From positions 17,836,488 to 17,900,487 of the forward strand of contig NC_079480.1 of assembly GCF_026230105.1 (NCBI RefSeq): DNA of 64,000 bases. The letters run 5' to 3'. The position numbers were made by a program, and so were the translations under genes. Positions 30,701 through 45,700 of the stretch are shown here, one piece after another (positions within the stretch are counted from its first letter, which is position 1; every line of letters begins with the position of its first letter). The DNA comes from Diorhabda sublineata. Taxonomy: Eukaryota; Arthropoda; Insecta; Coleoptera; Chrysomelidae. The notes beneath the pieces were generated by a model, which did not search any database, was not told the DNA's origin, and saw only the letters and a program-made list of their open reading frames with translations.

Positions 30701-33700
30701 CTTAACAGGATTCCAAAAAGTTACAACCTAATCTTCATAATTCTCGAACTGGAATAAGGAAAAGAATTACTTGTATAAATCAGAATGACAGAAGCTGTGT
30801 TAATTCATTAATTTATCAAATGATGGTAATTCCTCACAGGAATAGGAAATTTTTTCCCCGTATAATGTAACAGGAATATTGAAAAAATACCTGTAATCAG
30901 TCCTTTGCAAGTGCACACAAATTACAGAATTTAAAGTTTCTAGCATTACTGAAATTTTAGAAAAAAAAATTAACTCAATTTCAGTCACAACGTTTTCAGG
31001 GTGATATTTCGACTCATCTTAAGTTCATCCGAGCAATCACTCGAATTTTCGTGTCGCATGAATTATAAACATTTTCACGTTGAAAAATGATAATTTATGA
31101 ATGTATTCGCTTAGGGAACGTTGTGGTAAATACGGTGGTTGGTCGAGAAAAACCAAAGTGTCAAAAGGTGTGTTGTTCCGATATGAAAAATCACTCCATA
31201 TTTTGCATTTTTGCAATTCCTCCATTCATATTATTATGAAATGATCATCATTGTTTCACCTTGTTAAAGAAGGTTCAGAAATATAATCCCAAGACTTCAA
31301 TAAAAAACTGTCGCCATCAGTTTTCAGGCAAATGAAACCATCTTTGCCTTTTTCAAAGCAGAATCACCCTTTCCAAATCACTGGTACGAATACTTTCTTA
31401 TTTATCAAATGTGGTGGTGGATATAAGTTATATCTGCAGTTATAAATCGATGGAAAAGCCAACTTATTCTACTTAAATAGCGTCAATAAAGCCTGGTAGA
31501 TGATAATTCGAAAGTGCTTTTGGTCCGAAGTGGGATAGCTAACGAGTGCATGATTCTTCAGTCAATATAAGGAAAAAGAGTTTTTTCATACGCTAATATC
31601 CTCTTTTAACCCTCTAGTCTCAATGCGACGGTCGTCCATCATAATTTGGTGGAATTTTTCCATGATACATCTAATTATCGCAGTTTTTGCTCTTACAAAC
31701 GCTCGTTGTCAGTTAAAACGATACAGCCACGTTTAAATTCAACTGTCCAAAATTTTACGGATACAAATGATAGTTTTCTCATTTACAGTAAAGTTCTCAT
31801 TTCTTCTGAGAAGGCTCAGTTTCTTTCAAAAACAAATATATATGACAGCTCGATACTTAGTTTAGAAAAATCTTCACAACGATCCATTTATATGATTGTC
31901 AAACAAAAACCAAGCGTCCAGAATAGGTGACATCTTCAGGTTTGAGGTCGAAAACTTATCAGAGACCTCTTACATAATAATAGTTCGTTTTATGATACTT
32001 TCATCAGTTCACTACTATTGAAGTAAATTCACAAGATATGACATATATAAGATATATAATACTGAAATAATATATCAAATATGTAATATTGTATATTTCA
32101 GAATATATTTATGTGTAAACAAAAAATGGGATAAACACAACAAATGATAATGCTGAAATATGTATCACTAAAACTTTGAGAACGCATATGAGGTTCTTGA
32201 AGTTATAACAGATGTCATTCTTTTTCATCTTGTAGAGAATAGATCAGAAGGTGAAACCAATAAACGTATGTTTTAATTCACGAGATGAATAAGAAAAAAT
32301 TAAACACGATCTTGAATCAGAAAAAAGCACAAAACTTCAAAAAGTATTATTGAACATATAAAGATGGTTAGGTTAGGTTAGATTAGGTTGTAGTAGCTGT
32401 AGCTTCAATATTTGGAGTTAGTATTAAATACTTATCGTCAATAACTGGAAAAAAATATAGGACATGTGAGAAGAAACCAAGAAACAATGTATTCCTCTTA
32501 AAGTTGACAATGATCATACAGGAATGAAAATAAACAAAGATTAATGAAGAAATTTTAGTATCGAAGCAGTAGCCTTTCTGTGATATGAGGAAATTTTATA
32601 AAAGGAATATGAAATTGAATAAGACGCAATTCCAGTCTGGATGAGATTATTACTTGATACCACTAGATCCAAAACTATTTAGATATCGGTACTTCTCCTA
32701 ATTAGCTTCCTTACAAGGCAAGCCGCACAAAAAAATACTTGAAGAGGTTAGAATTTGGCAAATGTGAAGAAAAAGTTTCAACACATTCAGTACTAGATTG
32801 AATAACCATTTTTAGCAAACGCACGTAATAATTCGGACAAGAAACTTGTAGTGGCGAAGATCCAACCTTTTTGCTTAGTAATTACTTCGAAATCTAGAGC
32901 AGGATTGTTGATATAGTTTTGATAAAGATGAAATGAAAATTGAAATTTGTTGAAGAAATTTACGTTTCAGTTTAAGTTTCAACCAATTCCACAAACAAAT
33001 TACTTGAAATTTGGAAGCTTACAAATTAAAATATGTAAATATGCAACAGAGTGAAGAAATAATAAAACTACTAAGATAATGATAAATTGACTTGATTATA
33101 ATAAGATAAAACTTAAAAACATCAGCATAGACGATGATTTATATATTTAAGTACTATAATATTGTTGTTGTCACTTTAATACCTCCTATGTGAGAATTAA
33201 TGCAAAATTTGAAGATTAGCGTGTAGTCCTTTCATATATCTATAGTTTAAAAGATATCTTAGATATCTTCAATGTATAGAGTATACGTGTCCTTCACCAC
33301 TCATAATACCGAAAATCATAATTCCTCTTATGTATGAACCTCAAACATGATATATCGAGGTCAAAAAACGTTGATGATGCTAAATTAGACAGAACAATCT
33401 AGTGGCCACACAATTTAGACGACAATCAACCCTGGTGACGAAGTCTACTAAGCTGTTAATAGTATTCTGTGAAACGGTTGTAATGACGTGGAGCTGGAAA
33501 TTACTGAAATTGGTTGTGAGCCCATTATTCAAACAGAACCTACTCAAATATCACCTGATGGTGGGAGTATCTCTGAAAATAATCAAATGCTTAAGAATGA
33601 TCTAACAATATCCGAATATCTGAAAAATGAGCTTTCATTAAAGGGTTAGTTACGACGTGAGGCATAAGAAGATGATCACACAGTTCGTAAAAATGAAGGA

Positions 33701-36700
33701 CATGATATCTTTCTACAAAAAAAGAATGGAGAGAAAATGAGACAGGCAGTCTTATCATTGATGAAGACACATTCAAGATGGGTGGAAGGAGTTGCTACTT
33801 TGATAGCAGAAACAGCAAATATAAACGTATGTTTGGTGGTTCCAATGATATTTTTCATTTGGTTGTACATTGAGAAAAATTGTGGTACATATTGAAGAGA
33901 TAGAATCATTTTTCTAGTCATGTTCAATCTATTAGAAATTCCTACAAATCATAATGGGTCACTATCATTTATGTATGTTGTCATCTGTGTATGAGAAAGT
34001 GTATTTGTTGTACCAGGGCTAATTATTTTGCTCCGTGAGACCTACTGTATGTCATTTTGATTTTTGGTATAGTCTCTATTAAGATGAATACATCTCTATT
34101 CTAAGGTGTCTAGGGTAGTCAACATTTAACAACAACAAACTTATCCCCAAAGAGCTATTGCTGCTGTTTTGCTGTTGTCATGGAGGAAAAGCAATACATT
34201 GTGCAGATTGAGGATCTTGTCATCCATGTTGTATTACAGTATGTGTATCAGTTACCAATTGATATGAGAGACCACTATCTTCCACTGTTTCTCTGATAAT
34301 CACACAACGATTTCGTAACAAGACATCATGTACATTTTTGTGTGTGGTAGCAGTTGTGGATCCTCCACCGACAAGCTTATCTATACACTTCCATTTACCA
34401 TAATAAAGACAATATTTTCTCATGTGATAATACAGTTTTTAATGTGACTGTCAAATCTCTCAAGCGCATGTATTTGATAATTGCGCATTGCTCTACATGG
34501 TCCATTTTTAAGCAAAGATGTAACTCCCTCGAATTATAGTTTTTACTGGAGGCAAGATTCACCATGTTTATACTTATAAGTTCAAAGGGTGAGTTTATAA
34601 TAGGTCACACTCGGAAGTGGTAATACTTGTATATATTTTTCTGATCTACTTAGGTATTTACGAAAGAAATGAGGAGTATAAGATATAAACATAAACTGAT
34701 TCGTCTGAAAATATTGAATATAAATTAGTATGTTTATCTTGAAATTGGATTGAAAGGGGTAGTTTTGAAATTTGCCTCTATTAAATAGGTGTTAAATTAA
34801 TTGTTAATAGTTAATCGATCTAAACTCAAATTTCAAGTCTCGATTTTGACGTAGAATATAAACTAATCATTTATATACATATTGAGGAAAAATTGAAAAT
34901 CATATTCAATAAGAACAACTTCAATTTCTCTACAATGGGAGAGTGATTATAAAAATAACGGATTGATGCAACATTGAAAAATTTTCTGATGAAAAGTTAT
35001 GTATTAATTAGATTTTCACATATATAAAACGTAAGAAAAATCAAATTTAATGAAGATACATGGAAAATCTAGAAATATTATATGGATTGTGAAAACACAC
35101 AGGTCATAATTTTCAAAAGCAACCATGTTATTGTACCGAAAAGAATTTGAAAAGGTGGCTGATCAATTAATCTCATATAGGACTTCAAAGTTTGTTCTTC
35201 CGTATGAGGAAATTTCTTAGTGAACGTACTTTTCTAAAAACTGACACTTATAGCCAACTCTCTCACAATTTTCAGCTTTGTATGCATATACCTAACTCTT
35301 AGCCTGGGTTTTGCCGATCACCTTTAAGGCAAAAGTTCCTTAGAAATAGCTCTTGAGAGTTCATATCATTTTATGAGTCATTATCTGATGAGTTTAAGCA
35401 TATAAAAATCGAATATTGGAAGAGGTAGTCAGATGAATCTCTACTCACTTCATATTTGCTTTCATAGAGATGTTTCAAGAGCGACGAGTTCTCTTTCATT
35501 CATCTTGTCATATATTGAGCCAATAAAGGTTGAAACTCTGTGACAGAGACACTTTTCACAGATTGAATCGAGAGTGATTGTTTTTCAAAGCAGTCATCAA
35601 TGTTGAACACACTGTTTACACTACACCAACACTCACAATTACACTGTCCGACGCGCGCTTCGATAACCAAGTTATCGTCTTCAGAGACTGAAGGTGAACC
35701 TTTACCAACAACGGTTCCAGGAATTCCAACTTAGTTGGAAAACTAAGTACTAATATCAGATTGGTAAAGTGCTGATATTTGGTTTCTCAAATCATGGCGT
35801 AGGTTAAGTATTTTTTCAGTCTTGATTATCGAAACGCGCGTCAGACAGTGTAATTGTGAGTGTAGTAGTGGTGTGAACAGTGTGTTCATTGTGAATATCG
35901 CCAATGGTTCCAGAAATTCCAACTTAGCGATAAAAGCCTTGAATGAGGGGTGTTAATACATAATGGAGGTGCTAGGGAAAATGTCTTTGGTAGACTATAA
36001 AGAAGTTTTTGACGATCTAGAAGGATTAATCCACATTTTTAAAGAAGCCTGATAACACATTCTTAGAATCACAGGTTTCGAACATTGATTTCAATGAAGA
36101 ATTGAACTTGTTTTTCAAGATTGTTGCGTTATATTAACCCATCTTCAATATCTATTCCGATTTGAAAAATCCTGTACTCCTGACAATAAATTCTAGAATG
36201 CCAAATGCAGAAAATGGGAAGGTTTAACTGGAGCAAATACGTAATAAAGAAGTGTTAATCAGAATAATGATAAAACAGTAAAACATTCCTCAATAAAACT
36301 TATTTTTTGTACTTAAATAATGATTTTATGTGATTTTAGTATTGGTTAAACTAATAAAAACAAGTGTTAACACCAGGCCAACATAATTTTCTCTTCAACT
36401 TTATGCATTACCCTCAAAGGTAACTCAACTTTCCCAAGAGAAATTCGTTTTGTTCGTTGCTGATGAAATATTGAAAATTTCTTTTGTTCTTAATGAACCC
36501 ACTGTTTCTACCCACCTCATTTCACGGTCGTGGATATATCATTTTAATTTATTTACATATCATACATAAACAATAAGATCTCTTTTACATCCAACCGTGA
36601 GCAATTACAAGTTTTATTTAAAAATATGTTACAATTTATGTTACAAATATTTAATTTTTCTTATTTAATATTTATTTTAAAATTTCCATTTTATCTACGA

Positions 36701-39700
36701 TGCAAGCCGACAAACACATTCTAAAAGGGTTAATTCGAAAGATTTGGCAGCATTATTTTCACGTACTTCCATTTATTTTTTGTTTTTTCAATTATATGCA
36801 AGACTATTTCATATTATTATACAAGTTTACTAAAAAATGTGCAATCACTATCTTGAGAAAATATAACGTTCATAATATTGACAAAAAGTGATCCAATAGT
36901 TAATATATGATGCAAGTAAACATTTAGTTGTTTATTTGCTAAATATATCGTCTTCATGTGAGCATTGAGGTGTAAATTCCACAACAAAACTGTTATTTTT
37001 TGTAAATTTTTCTCAAGTGTATTCAACAGATAATATATTTTATTCTTATCCACCTTGTTTTATTCATTATCCTTTGAGATTTCACAACTTCAACGGATGT
37101 GAATCTAGTTTTTAACATGCAATTCAGTTTGGGAAACAGATTATTCCACGATATCAAGCAAATGAGATGAATGATCTCTCCCTAGAATTTTGAACTTGGA
37201 TAGAATCCTCTCCATAGAAATGCAGAATGGTAAAGATAATTGTCTGGATAACCCGTTACTTGTATTCACACATTTCGGATGCCCAATGGAGGTATATAAT
37301 TCATTAAATATAGAAAAAAAATTTATCGTCGTTTTGATCTCACTAGAGGATTCATGGCTTTTCATGAAAATGACACTTTTTATTGCAGGAATTGGTACTG
37401 CATCATAATTATATTACACTATTCTTTCATTATCCTATAGGTTGCTTCAAATGGTATTCATAGTATTGGTATATTTTTTGCGATCTTTCCATTATGTAAA
37501 TTGGAAACACCTTTTCTATGGATTGAAACTGTCAAGTGGAAATTGTCATATGGACTCTTCATCGATTTCCATACTTGAACGATCGCTTAACTGACATTTA
37601 TTTTGTATCTGCTTTTGGATTTTCTATTAATTACTGCGTGGAAATCATATACAACCAATTCTAAAACACTAAAACGTCTTAAAACAATTACGTAGTATGA
37701 ATAATAGATCTGATGGGAATTACGGTTACGGTTGTACAGATTTGATTATGGCGACCGCATTCATAATGTTATGGTGTTTGGCGCTTGAGCACTTCTTTTG
37801 TAAGTCGCACTAACCAGGTAATACAGAATCAAAACCATTAGATACTTCAATATAATTTCCCTTGAGTATATAGTGCATGATGAACGGATAGAAAGAAAAT
37901 TTGAGGCTCAACCAAGCAGCTTTTCGGTTATTCAACACTAATATTGACTAAATTTGATTAACTAACATGATAAATAATAAACATGGAGTTCCTCCATGAA
38001 TTTGCTAGTTTTTAATAAGTAGAGATCTTATCCATTGTGTTCCTTAATCCCTTGTCAAATATTCTTATATATACTTTTTCTTATTTCTGTAAATTGATCC
38101 TTTTATTTAAGTTTGATATTGGAGCGAGGAACTACTAAAGCTTCCCTTCAATTTTGTCGGACAATGTTATTCTAGCATGTTTTAAATATCGTGAAATCGA
38201 CATGTTTCGCTTGTCGAGCAAATCAATGTATCTCAAAGTTTCGTCCGACAATAATTTTCCTGTATTTTTTATAAAAAAAAAATAATTCGTTCAAACCTGA
38301 TATGAAATTTCTGATCATTCCTTAATTGTGGTGAAATTACCATGTTTCGTTAAAGAGAAATAATCACCGCAGAATTCTTTCAATATTGTAATGTTGTCAG
38401 ACTTGAACAGCTTGCTGGTAAACGTTTTTTATTATATAGTGGCAGCTGGACTTTGAGCTTTTTAGTAGCTATCGGATTTCATGAGCCATATCCTGGTTTA
38501 TTTCTGATAACTTTGTAGTCACAAGCTATGAATGAAATATCTAATTAATGAAATATCTAATTCCATATTATCCATCTGCATTTTCAATCCAATGTCATGA
38601 ATTTCGGATTCCTTTCATGGATGACCATTCGATGCTTCACAATTGTGACATGTTGCCTCCATTCACCTTTTATCTTTTGATTAACATTTTTCACATACTT
38701 TTTTAGTATGATTTTCCATTTCTATTTTATGACTACAAAGCTCTTCATTTGTAGAGGCTGATATTGAAACAATGTCAAATACTTCATCTTCAAATAATTG
38801 TTCTTTTATTATTTACTTTGTTGTTAATAGTATCACCGTCATTTCACTGGATCCAATTTATGTTTTTGTCTTTATCTAATCTATCTACTTTGTACAGAAA
38901 ATGAGCATCAATATTAAACGAATTTTTATATTTGAATCTTCCAGTTTTCATTGGGCCACTTTTCTTTGTTTATTGCAGAACGTACTTCAAATTTTATTCC
39001 TCAAGATAGCTGAACTACCATTCGAAAATGCAAAGTTGAAATGCTCAGGAATACTTACAGGGGGCTGTTGAGCTGCCAATACGTCAAATCTTCGCTAACC
39101 CATGGATTAGATGGTTGAGTGGGGGTTATAAGAGGATCGTATTCTGTATAAATCTCGACGTGTTGTACCATACTTTCTAAAGCTTGAGACACCTTCATTC
39201 TTGTTTTTGATAAACTATTTTTTAGTAGCTCTACCTGAAATTTATATTTTTACGACAAATAAGTTTACTTCATATAGTATAATCCGTACCTCTCGTTTAC
39301 AGTCTTCTATAGTCTTTTTTCTAGTTCTAGTGCTTCCATTCCAACTCCTAGTAGGTACAGGGCAAGGTTCTAACGAACTTACCATACCTGGTGGCGGGCG
39401 ATGTACTCTCCAATACGCCCTTTCTTGAGAATCACTTACCAACTTATCAGCTTTTTTTAACCCTTTTGATAATTTCACCTTAAACATAAAAGAGAAGTTT
39501 CAACAAACAATATAAGTATCTACATGGCGTTGATTATTCACAAGTGGCAATATAATGGTGAATTGTGGTGATAAATTCCAGATTAATATGATAAAATTAT
39601 AAATGGTGATCCGGGACTTGATACAAAAAATTTTGAAGAATGCTGTTACACAAGTTTTTCCTTATGCTAGTAATATGATCTTCGATAGTATATAGTACAA

Positions 39701-42700
39701 ATTTATTCATTATGTCTCCAAGAAATACCTTTCAATACCTTCTGTAAGTATTTTCAATAAATTATCACAATTTATGATAATTTTCTTCAGAATGTTTCTT
39801 TATGGCGAACAGATTTCTTAGCATGTACAACGATAAAAAATTTACATATCTCCTAAGCCATATATTGAAAAATTCAATTTCACTATCTTTCTATTATACT
39901 ATAGAAGTTACACATTTTTAACTATTGAACATAAGCCGCCCCTGGCCATTAGACAATAGTGTAGAATCATTAATTCACTCCAACACAGAATAACTCCCAA
40001 ATTTTGTGAATCAAGTCCTGGAACACTGTGTATTAAAACGAAAAATTTTTTGTTAATAACTAAACTTTTTGTATTCTAAAAGTTAATATTATTGTCAAAC
40101 TCAGTGGAACGATTGGTCTTAATCATATTAAACACACTATTAACTGCTTTTCAAGAAAGACTCCTGGAATATGCAGAAAACGAGCAGAGACCTCAACTGT
40201 GTGAAGGATAAAAATACGAGGTGTGACTATCAAATAACGAGCTGGTTACATGAAACCTTTTATTTCAGAATCATATATATTCATTTATAATCATCTGTCA
40301 TCCCGACATCGTTCCTTCGTATGTTTTATTGTTCGAAATAGTACAGGAAGTATTTTTCTATCAGTGCAAAACAAAAAACAGCATCTATACAAACGAAAGT
40401 CACGGCTACACTGGTTTTTCTACAAATATGGCATTTGGAAGAGGACGTTTCAGGCTTCAGAAATGTCATTGCATGACTATCTATTTATCACTATTGTCAA
40501 TTGAAATCAAATCGATATCATCTTTAATCGCATTTCGCAATAATTTCAGGGCATATTCACTGGAAACTATTTTTAATTCCGGCTATGCTGCATACTGATT
40601 GCTATGGACTTTGTTAATCAGTTTGGTCTTTTTCTGTATATTGATTTTTTTTTTCATTTGTATATTTGTCTAGTTATTTTTTTGTTTGTTTTTTTAGTAT
40701 TTACAAGCTTTTGTCTACAAATTGATACAATTTTTTAACAATGAACCAGCTAATAATCGTTAACCTTCAGAGCATGTATACTTTTTCTGTAGCAACGCTA
40801 GTTTAGTTACTCAATAGCTCACTTATTTGGGAAAATACAATTGACAAAACAAGCTACATAATCATATAAACTTGATTATTGTACTTAATTGTAATAAAAT
40901 TTACTCAAGTTTTGAAATGTGATTTTCTCTTGTTGATATAATGGCAAGGTTATTCTATTATTTCGTGATATGAAATTTACAGCAAATGATCATTAAGAGC
41001 ACAAATAAATCCAAAACAGAAACAATATCTTCTCAACTAACTTTCAATTTTAATACTATTTCGAGCAGTTTGCACCACTGTAGAGACCGGTTTTTTAAGC
41101 TTATTTTTGTAATTTTTTTTTCATACAAACTTCAAATTAGATGTAAAATCTAATTAAAAGACTTCATTATACATGTTTGGAAGTAATTGAATAAATTTTT
41201 ACTATTTACTATCGAGATACCTAGCGTCTGATGCTTATAACTCTTTCATAATGAATGTTTCTAAGATGCAAAAAGTATGTGTAAAACTGATACCCATTTG
41301 AACAACAAAAAGGTCGCATAAATATTTGTATTTACACTTTTATGGGATTTAAAATCAAGCAAACTTATCAGAAAACTTAATTACGTGTGACTTATCAAAT
41401 ATGCATTAAAAGGAACAATATTTGAGTCTGTTGAGGATGTGAAAGGAAAAGCGGCACACGTCCTGAGGAAACAAGACTTCCTCAGCACGGTTTTGAACAA
41501 TTTAAGATTCGCATGGAGCCATGTAGAGATATGGGAGAGGCATATATTGGTTATAATTAATGAATATTTATAATATCAAAAAAATCAGTCTGGTTATTTA
41601 ATAGCCAAACCTCGTATACAATTTTTTGCTGTATAATTTTTCCAGTCTATAAAAATTGAGATAGCATATTAATTTACCTGCTCTTCCGCTTGACTCATTA
41701 TGAAATCCCATTTGTTGGCTAAATTTTTCTTCAGATTACTCATCGCCTCGATCTCATAATCCTCTAACCCATGTCTCTGCTTATTTCTTAGAGTTCTTTT
41801 TGTTAAGTATATGGCGTACTCAACATTGTCGGGCGGTCTATTCTGCCAAGGCCAATAATAAGGATTCTGAAAACGATAAAATCAATTATAATTGAATTGA
41901 AGAAAGAATTTAGAAATCATGATTTTCCATTAATCATTGATCAATAAGTCACAGGTCTAATGAAAGAAGAACATGGTATTAATTTTCATAACAATACTTT
42001 CCATCGGCAATCATCCAATCAGTCCAATGGTTTGTCAAACTACGTCATTTTTTTGGTTTTCGTTAGGCATCAGAATGTATGACTCTTTCAAAAACAATTC
42101 CATAATTTGATTAAAACTCATCTTTCTCTAGCATTATAGTGATAGATCCTATAGGCAGAATCTGGAGAATGTGGTAGGTGCAAAAGCAATCCTGAGGTCA
42201 ATTCCTCAATTTGTGATTTAGTGCGTTCCTTGGCCTTGTGGATATACAATCATATCTTCTTGAAACTTTCCCTTAATTTGTGCTTTATGAAACACTTCCT
42301 GCCTTTCATTTCATTTTTCATTGTACCCTGGATAAAATTAACTGCTTCTTCTGATGGATATGAAGAGTGCAAAAGCAAGTTCATTTAATCTAATTCTAGA
42401 ATAAAAATTCTCTTGGTCTAACGGTATACAGTAATGCTCACTGTTGGTGTTTTCCTATGAGCAATATGTCATGTTTATCTTAAGAATTCATAGAAAGTCA
42501 TAATTATGATAATCACCTATTTGTTTCTTCATTTATTCATTTTCAGAATGAAGAAATCATCTTCCATGATGGGCTCATATCCGTTGGGAAAAAATACTTT
42601 TCATTTTGCTTGTACGGCTTTGAAATTTATTCCGAATTATCCATTGGTTGTTGTTTATGAAGAGGACCCGTTTAAAAAGAAGGTTTTTCAATAAAGAATC

Positions 42701-45700
42701 AGTTTCAAATAATATCTTTGCTATTTCTAGATAATCCCACAATATAAAGTCTCTTTTAAATGTCCTGATCGTTAATCTTACTTGTACGGTAGTTTTCAAA
42801 GTTATTACACGATTCAATGATGGTTAAGTTTTTTTCTTCATACTTCTCAATTCAAACAATCACTCAACGATATGTTTTCGCCTTGAAAACAATTTGGAAT
42901 CAACAAAACGAGTTGTAGTTTTTATTTGTCTAAAAAATCTTAACAATAACTGAAGGATAATACTACAAGGAAAAAGATATTATCTATTGTGAACTCTATC
43001 CGTGATACATAGGACTTATTGATTGATTTTATATGTCTTTAAGATGATTTTTAATGATGTTTTTTATAACAAAGCAAAACCATACTAACCTGAAATCGGT
43101 ATAAGGAGCTATCATCTTTAACTACGAGGTTCTTAGAGTCGCTTATGGGAAAAAAGTATCCGTACTGACATAGTTGATTGGCGATGTTAAGTGCTTCTGC
43201 AAACAAATTTCAAATTAAAAGGAAGGAAAATAACTGGATGGAAATTAGTATCATAGATATTTCTATCATTAAACTTAATGTGTTTGATTACAAATGTTTC
43301 TTATTGATGGTTTAAAATGAATTTTACTCTAACATCACTCAATAAGTCGTGTGACTTACTAAGTGATCAATATAATTTTCTTCAAGAACAATACAATCAT
43401 TTCAATGTTTTTCTAACTTCTCGATATCGTGTTTCTGGAAGGATTCGTCTTTGGCCTCGAGATAGGCTTCAGTTTTAGCAATCATTTCTTCATTCCTTAC
43501 CGGCGAGCATTTTTTTGAGATAAACGAATAGCCAGATTGCAGATCTGGACTATACGGTGGATGAGGAAGCAATTCGAAGTGTAATTCGTTCAACTTAACC
43601 ATCGTTGTTATCGACTTGTGAATCGGTGCATTGTCTTGGCGAAAAGGTGGTCTTTTCTTCGACATATGGGGCCAATTGTCCTTGATTTTTGCATTCAAAC
43701 GATCCAACAACTCTATGTATAACAATATAACATGCGCATTCCAAAATACTGAAGCCATAAACTTCTCAGCTGACTGTTATGCCATTGGATGCTTCGGACA
43801 TGGTTCACCAGCTGCTGTTCACTCATATGATAATCATTTTGATTCGTAGCAAAAAATCTGATTTATTACAAATAAACTTGCCCATAATCTGCTATGAATC
43901 ATCAACACGTTGTTGTTTTTGATCGACTGCGAGTAAACGAGGCACCCATTTTGAAAACAGTTTTCTTGTGGTAAAATGTTCATGCATAATTTTGATCACA
44001 CTACCTTCTGATATCTTTACGGAATCAGTTATCTCAAGCAATTCCAATTTACCATTAGATATAGGTAACCAATTTATGGACTTAGTTGTTTTTTAGAGTA
44101 ACCACCTCAATTGGACGATCAGAATCTTCACCATCATCGGTGCCTGTACGACCACGTTTAAACTCAGCAAACCAGAAACAGTTGGTTCTTTTCGATTAAG
44201 CAGAGTCTGAGTAACACTTTTGAAGCTATTTCTCAGATTGTACAGTATTTTTGTATATGATAAATTAGCATACGAATTTGTTTTTCATCCATTGCAATGC
44301 AGGAAGATCGTTACAAGAAGCCGCCAATTTTTTTAATCTTGGAAGAAGTTCTCATATTTCAAAGGTCAAAATATTTGATGAAACTGGCAGTGTGAAAAAG
44401 ATTCTTGGTTGGGGAAGAAAGAAAATGAAGAAGTTTAATGAACTTAAAGGACCTGAAAATTTAATTTTGAAACAAAAAATAATGATACTAGTGAAAAATC
44501 TGTAAGAAGAATAATTAATAAAAATAATTATCATCTTTATAAAGTGCAGCTATGACAAGTATTGGATGAAGATGATCCTCATTACTGATCACAGTTTTGT
44601 GAAGCAGTTATGTGTGGAATGGTTTGAGAAATATTGATTGGATCTTTCTCTATCAGAGACAAACTCTTAGAGTAACTGCAATGTAACTAATCGGCAGTAA
44701 GTGTTTAATATGAATCACTGGATCACTATACCAGTGAGTGACCTCTTTTTAACCTTATTCTACACTTATTGTTTCCATTTATTTTGTTTATATAATTAAA
44801 TAATATCTAAACTTATCGATGTTCTTCTTTGAGATGGCAGCAGGCGTTTCAGCTTTTGCACTTCATTATTGTCGCCCAAATTTAACACATTGTGATGAAC
44901 TGACACTCTTTGACTTTCACTATATTTGATACTACACTGAAACGTTTTATGGGTTCTTTAAAGGATTACAGAAGGATGTCATGGTGAATTACCTCGTTAG
45001 GGACACGATAGGGTGCGTCGACTATTGCGCGTAGTACTCTATTTTGGAAATTTGGAACAATGGTGGTATTAGAGTTACTGGCAGTATCCAATAGTTGTAT
45101 GTCGTAGGTCTATTTAGTTTTTAAGAAGCTTCTATAAAAGAGAACCTTGTTATCTATGGACAGTTCCTCCAGCTTAGATGTACAGGTATATTGTATCCTA
45201 TGGTTGTTAAATTCTTACAAAATCGACAGGTAGGTTCATAATTCGATAGTTTTGACTATTTTTTTGTTTTTTGCATTATTTCAACTGATTAAGAAGGAAC
45301 ATTAAGAATCGCGGTACGACCATTTTGTTCTGGAAAATTATATTACTGAAGATAAAAATGAACGGATTTCTGAAAAAATCGAACGAATTCTCACATGGGG
45401 AAAGTTATTATGATTTACAAAAAAAATTGAAATATATTGAATGGACATGTTACGTATATTCATTCTACTTCATTGTCTTTGATAAGCCATATTTTTTAGC
45501 CAGAACTTTAGTTTGAGGATGTTAGGGTAAAGAATTGGTTCTAACGCACTCCCTTGTGGAACGCCAGAAGGTAGGGGTTGAATATCGGTATGTTCATTGT
45601 CTTGTGTCACAGTGCAGCGTCTGTTGATTATGTTCGATTTAGGAAGTTGATAGTTGGGATGGGGAGGTAGTTTCTTAAGCTTCCGGCATGCCACACTTCA

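Noticed and set aside
39242..39289. Reading Rgs7 through the donor at 39289 (frame stays open for some codons)
   Set aside because: The donor GAG|gtacgg and acceptor tttcag at 39235 restore the family's GGL sequence; the read-through ends in a stop after unrelated residues.
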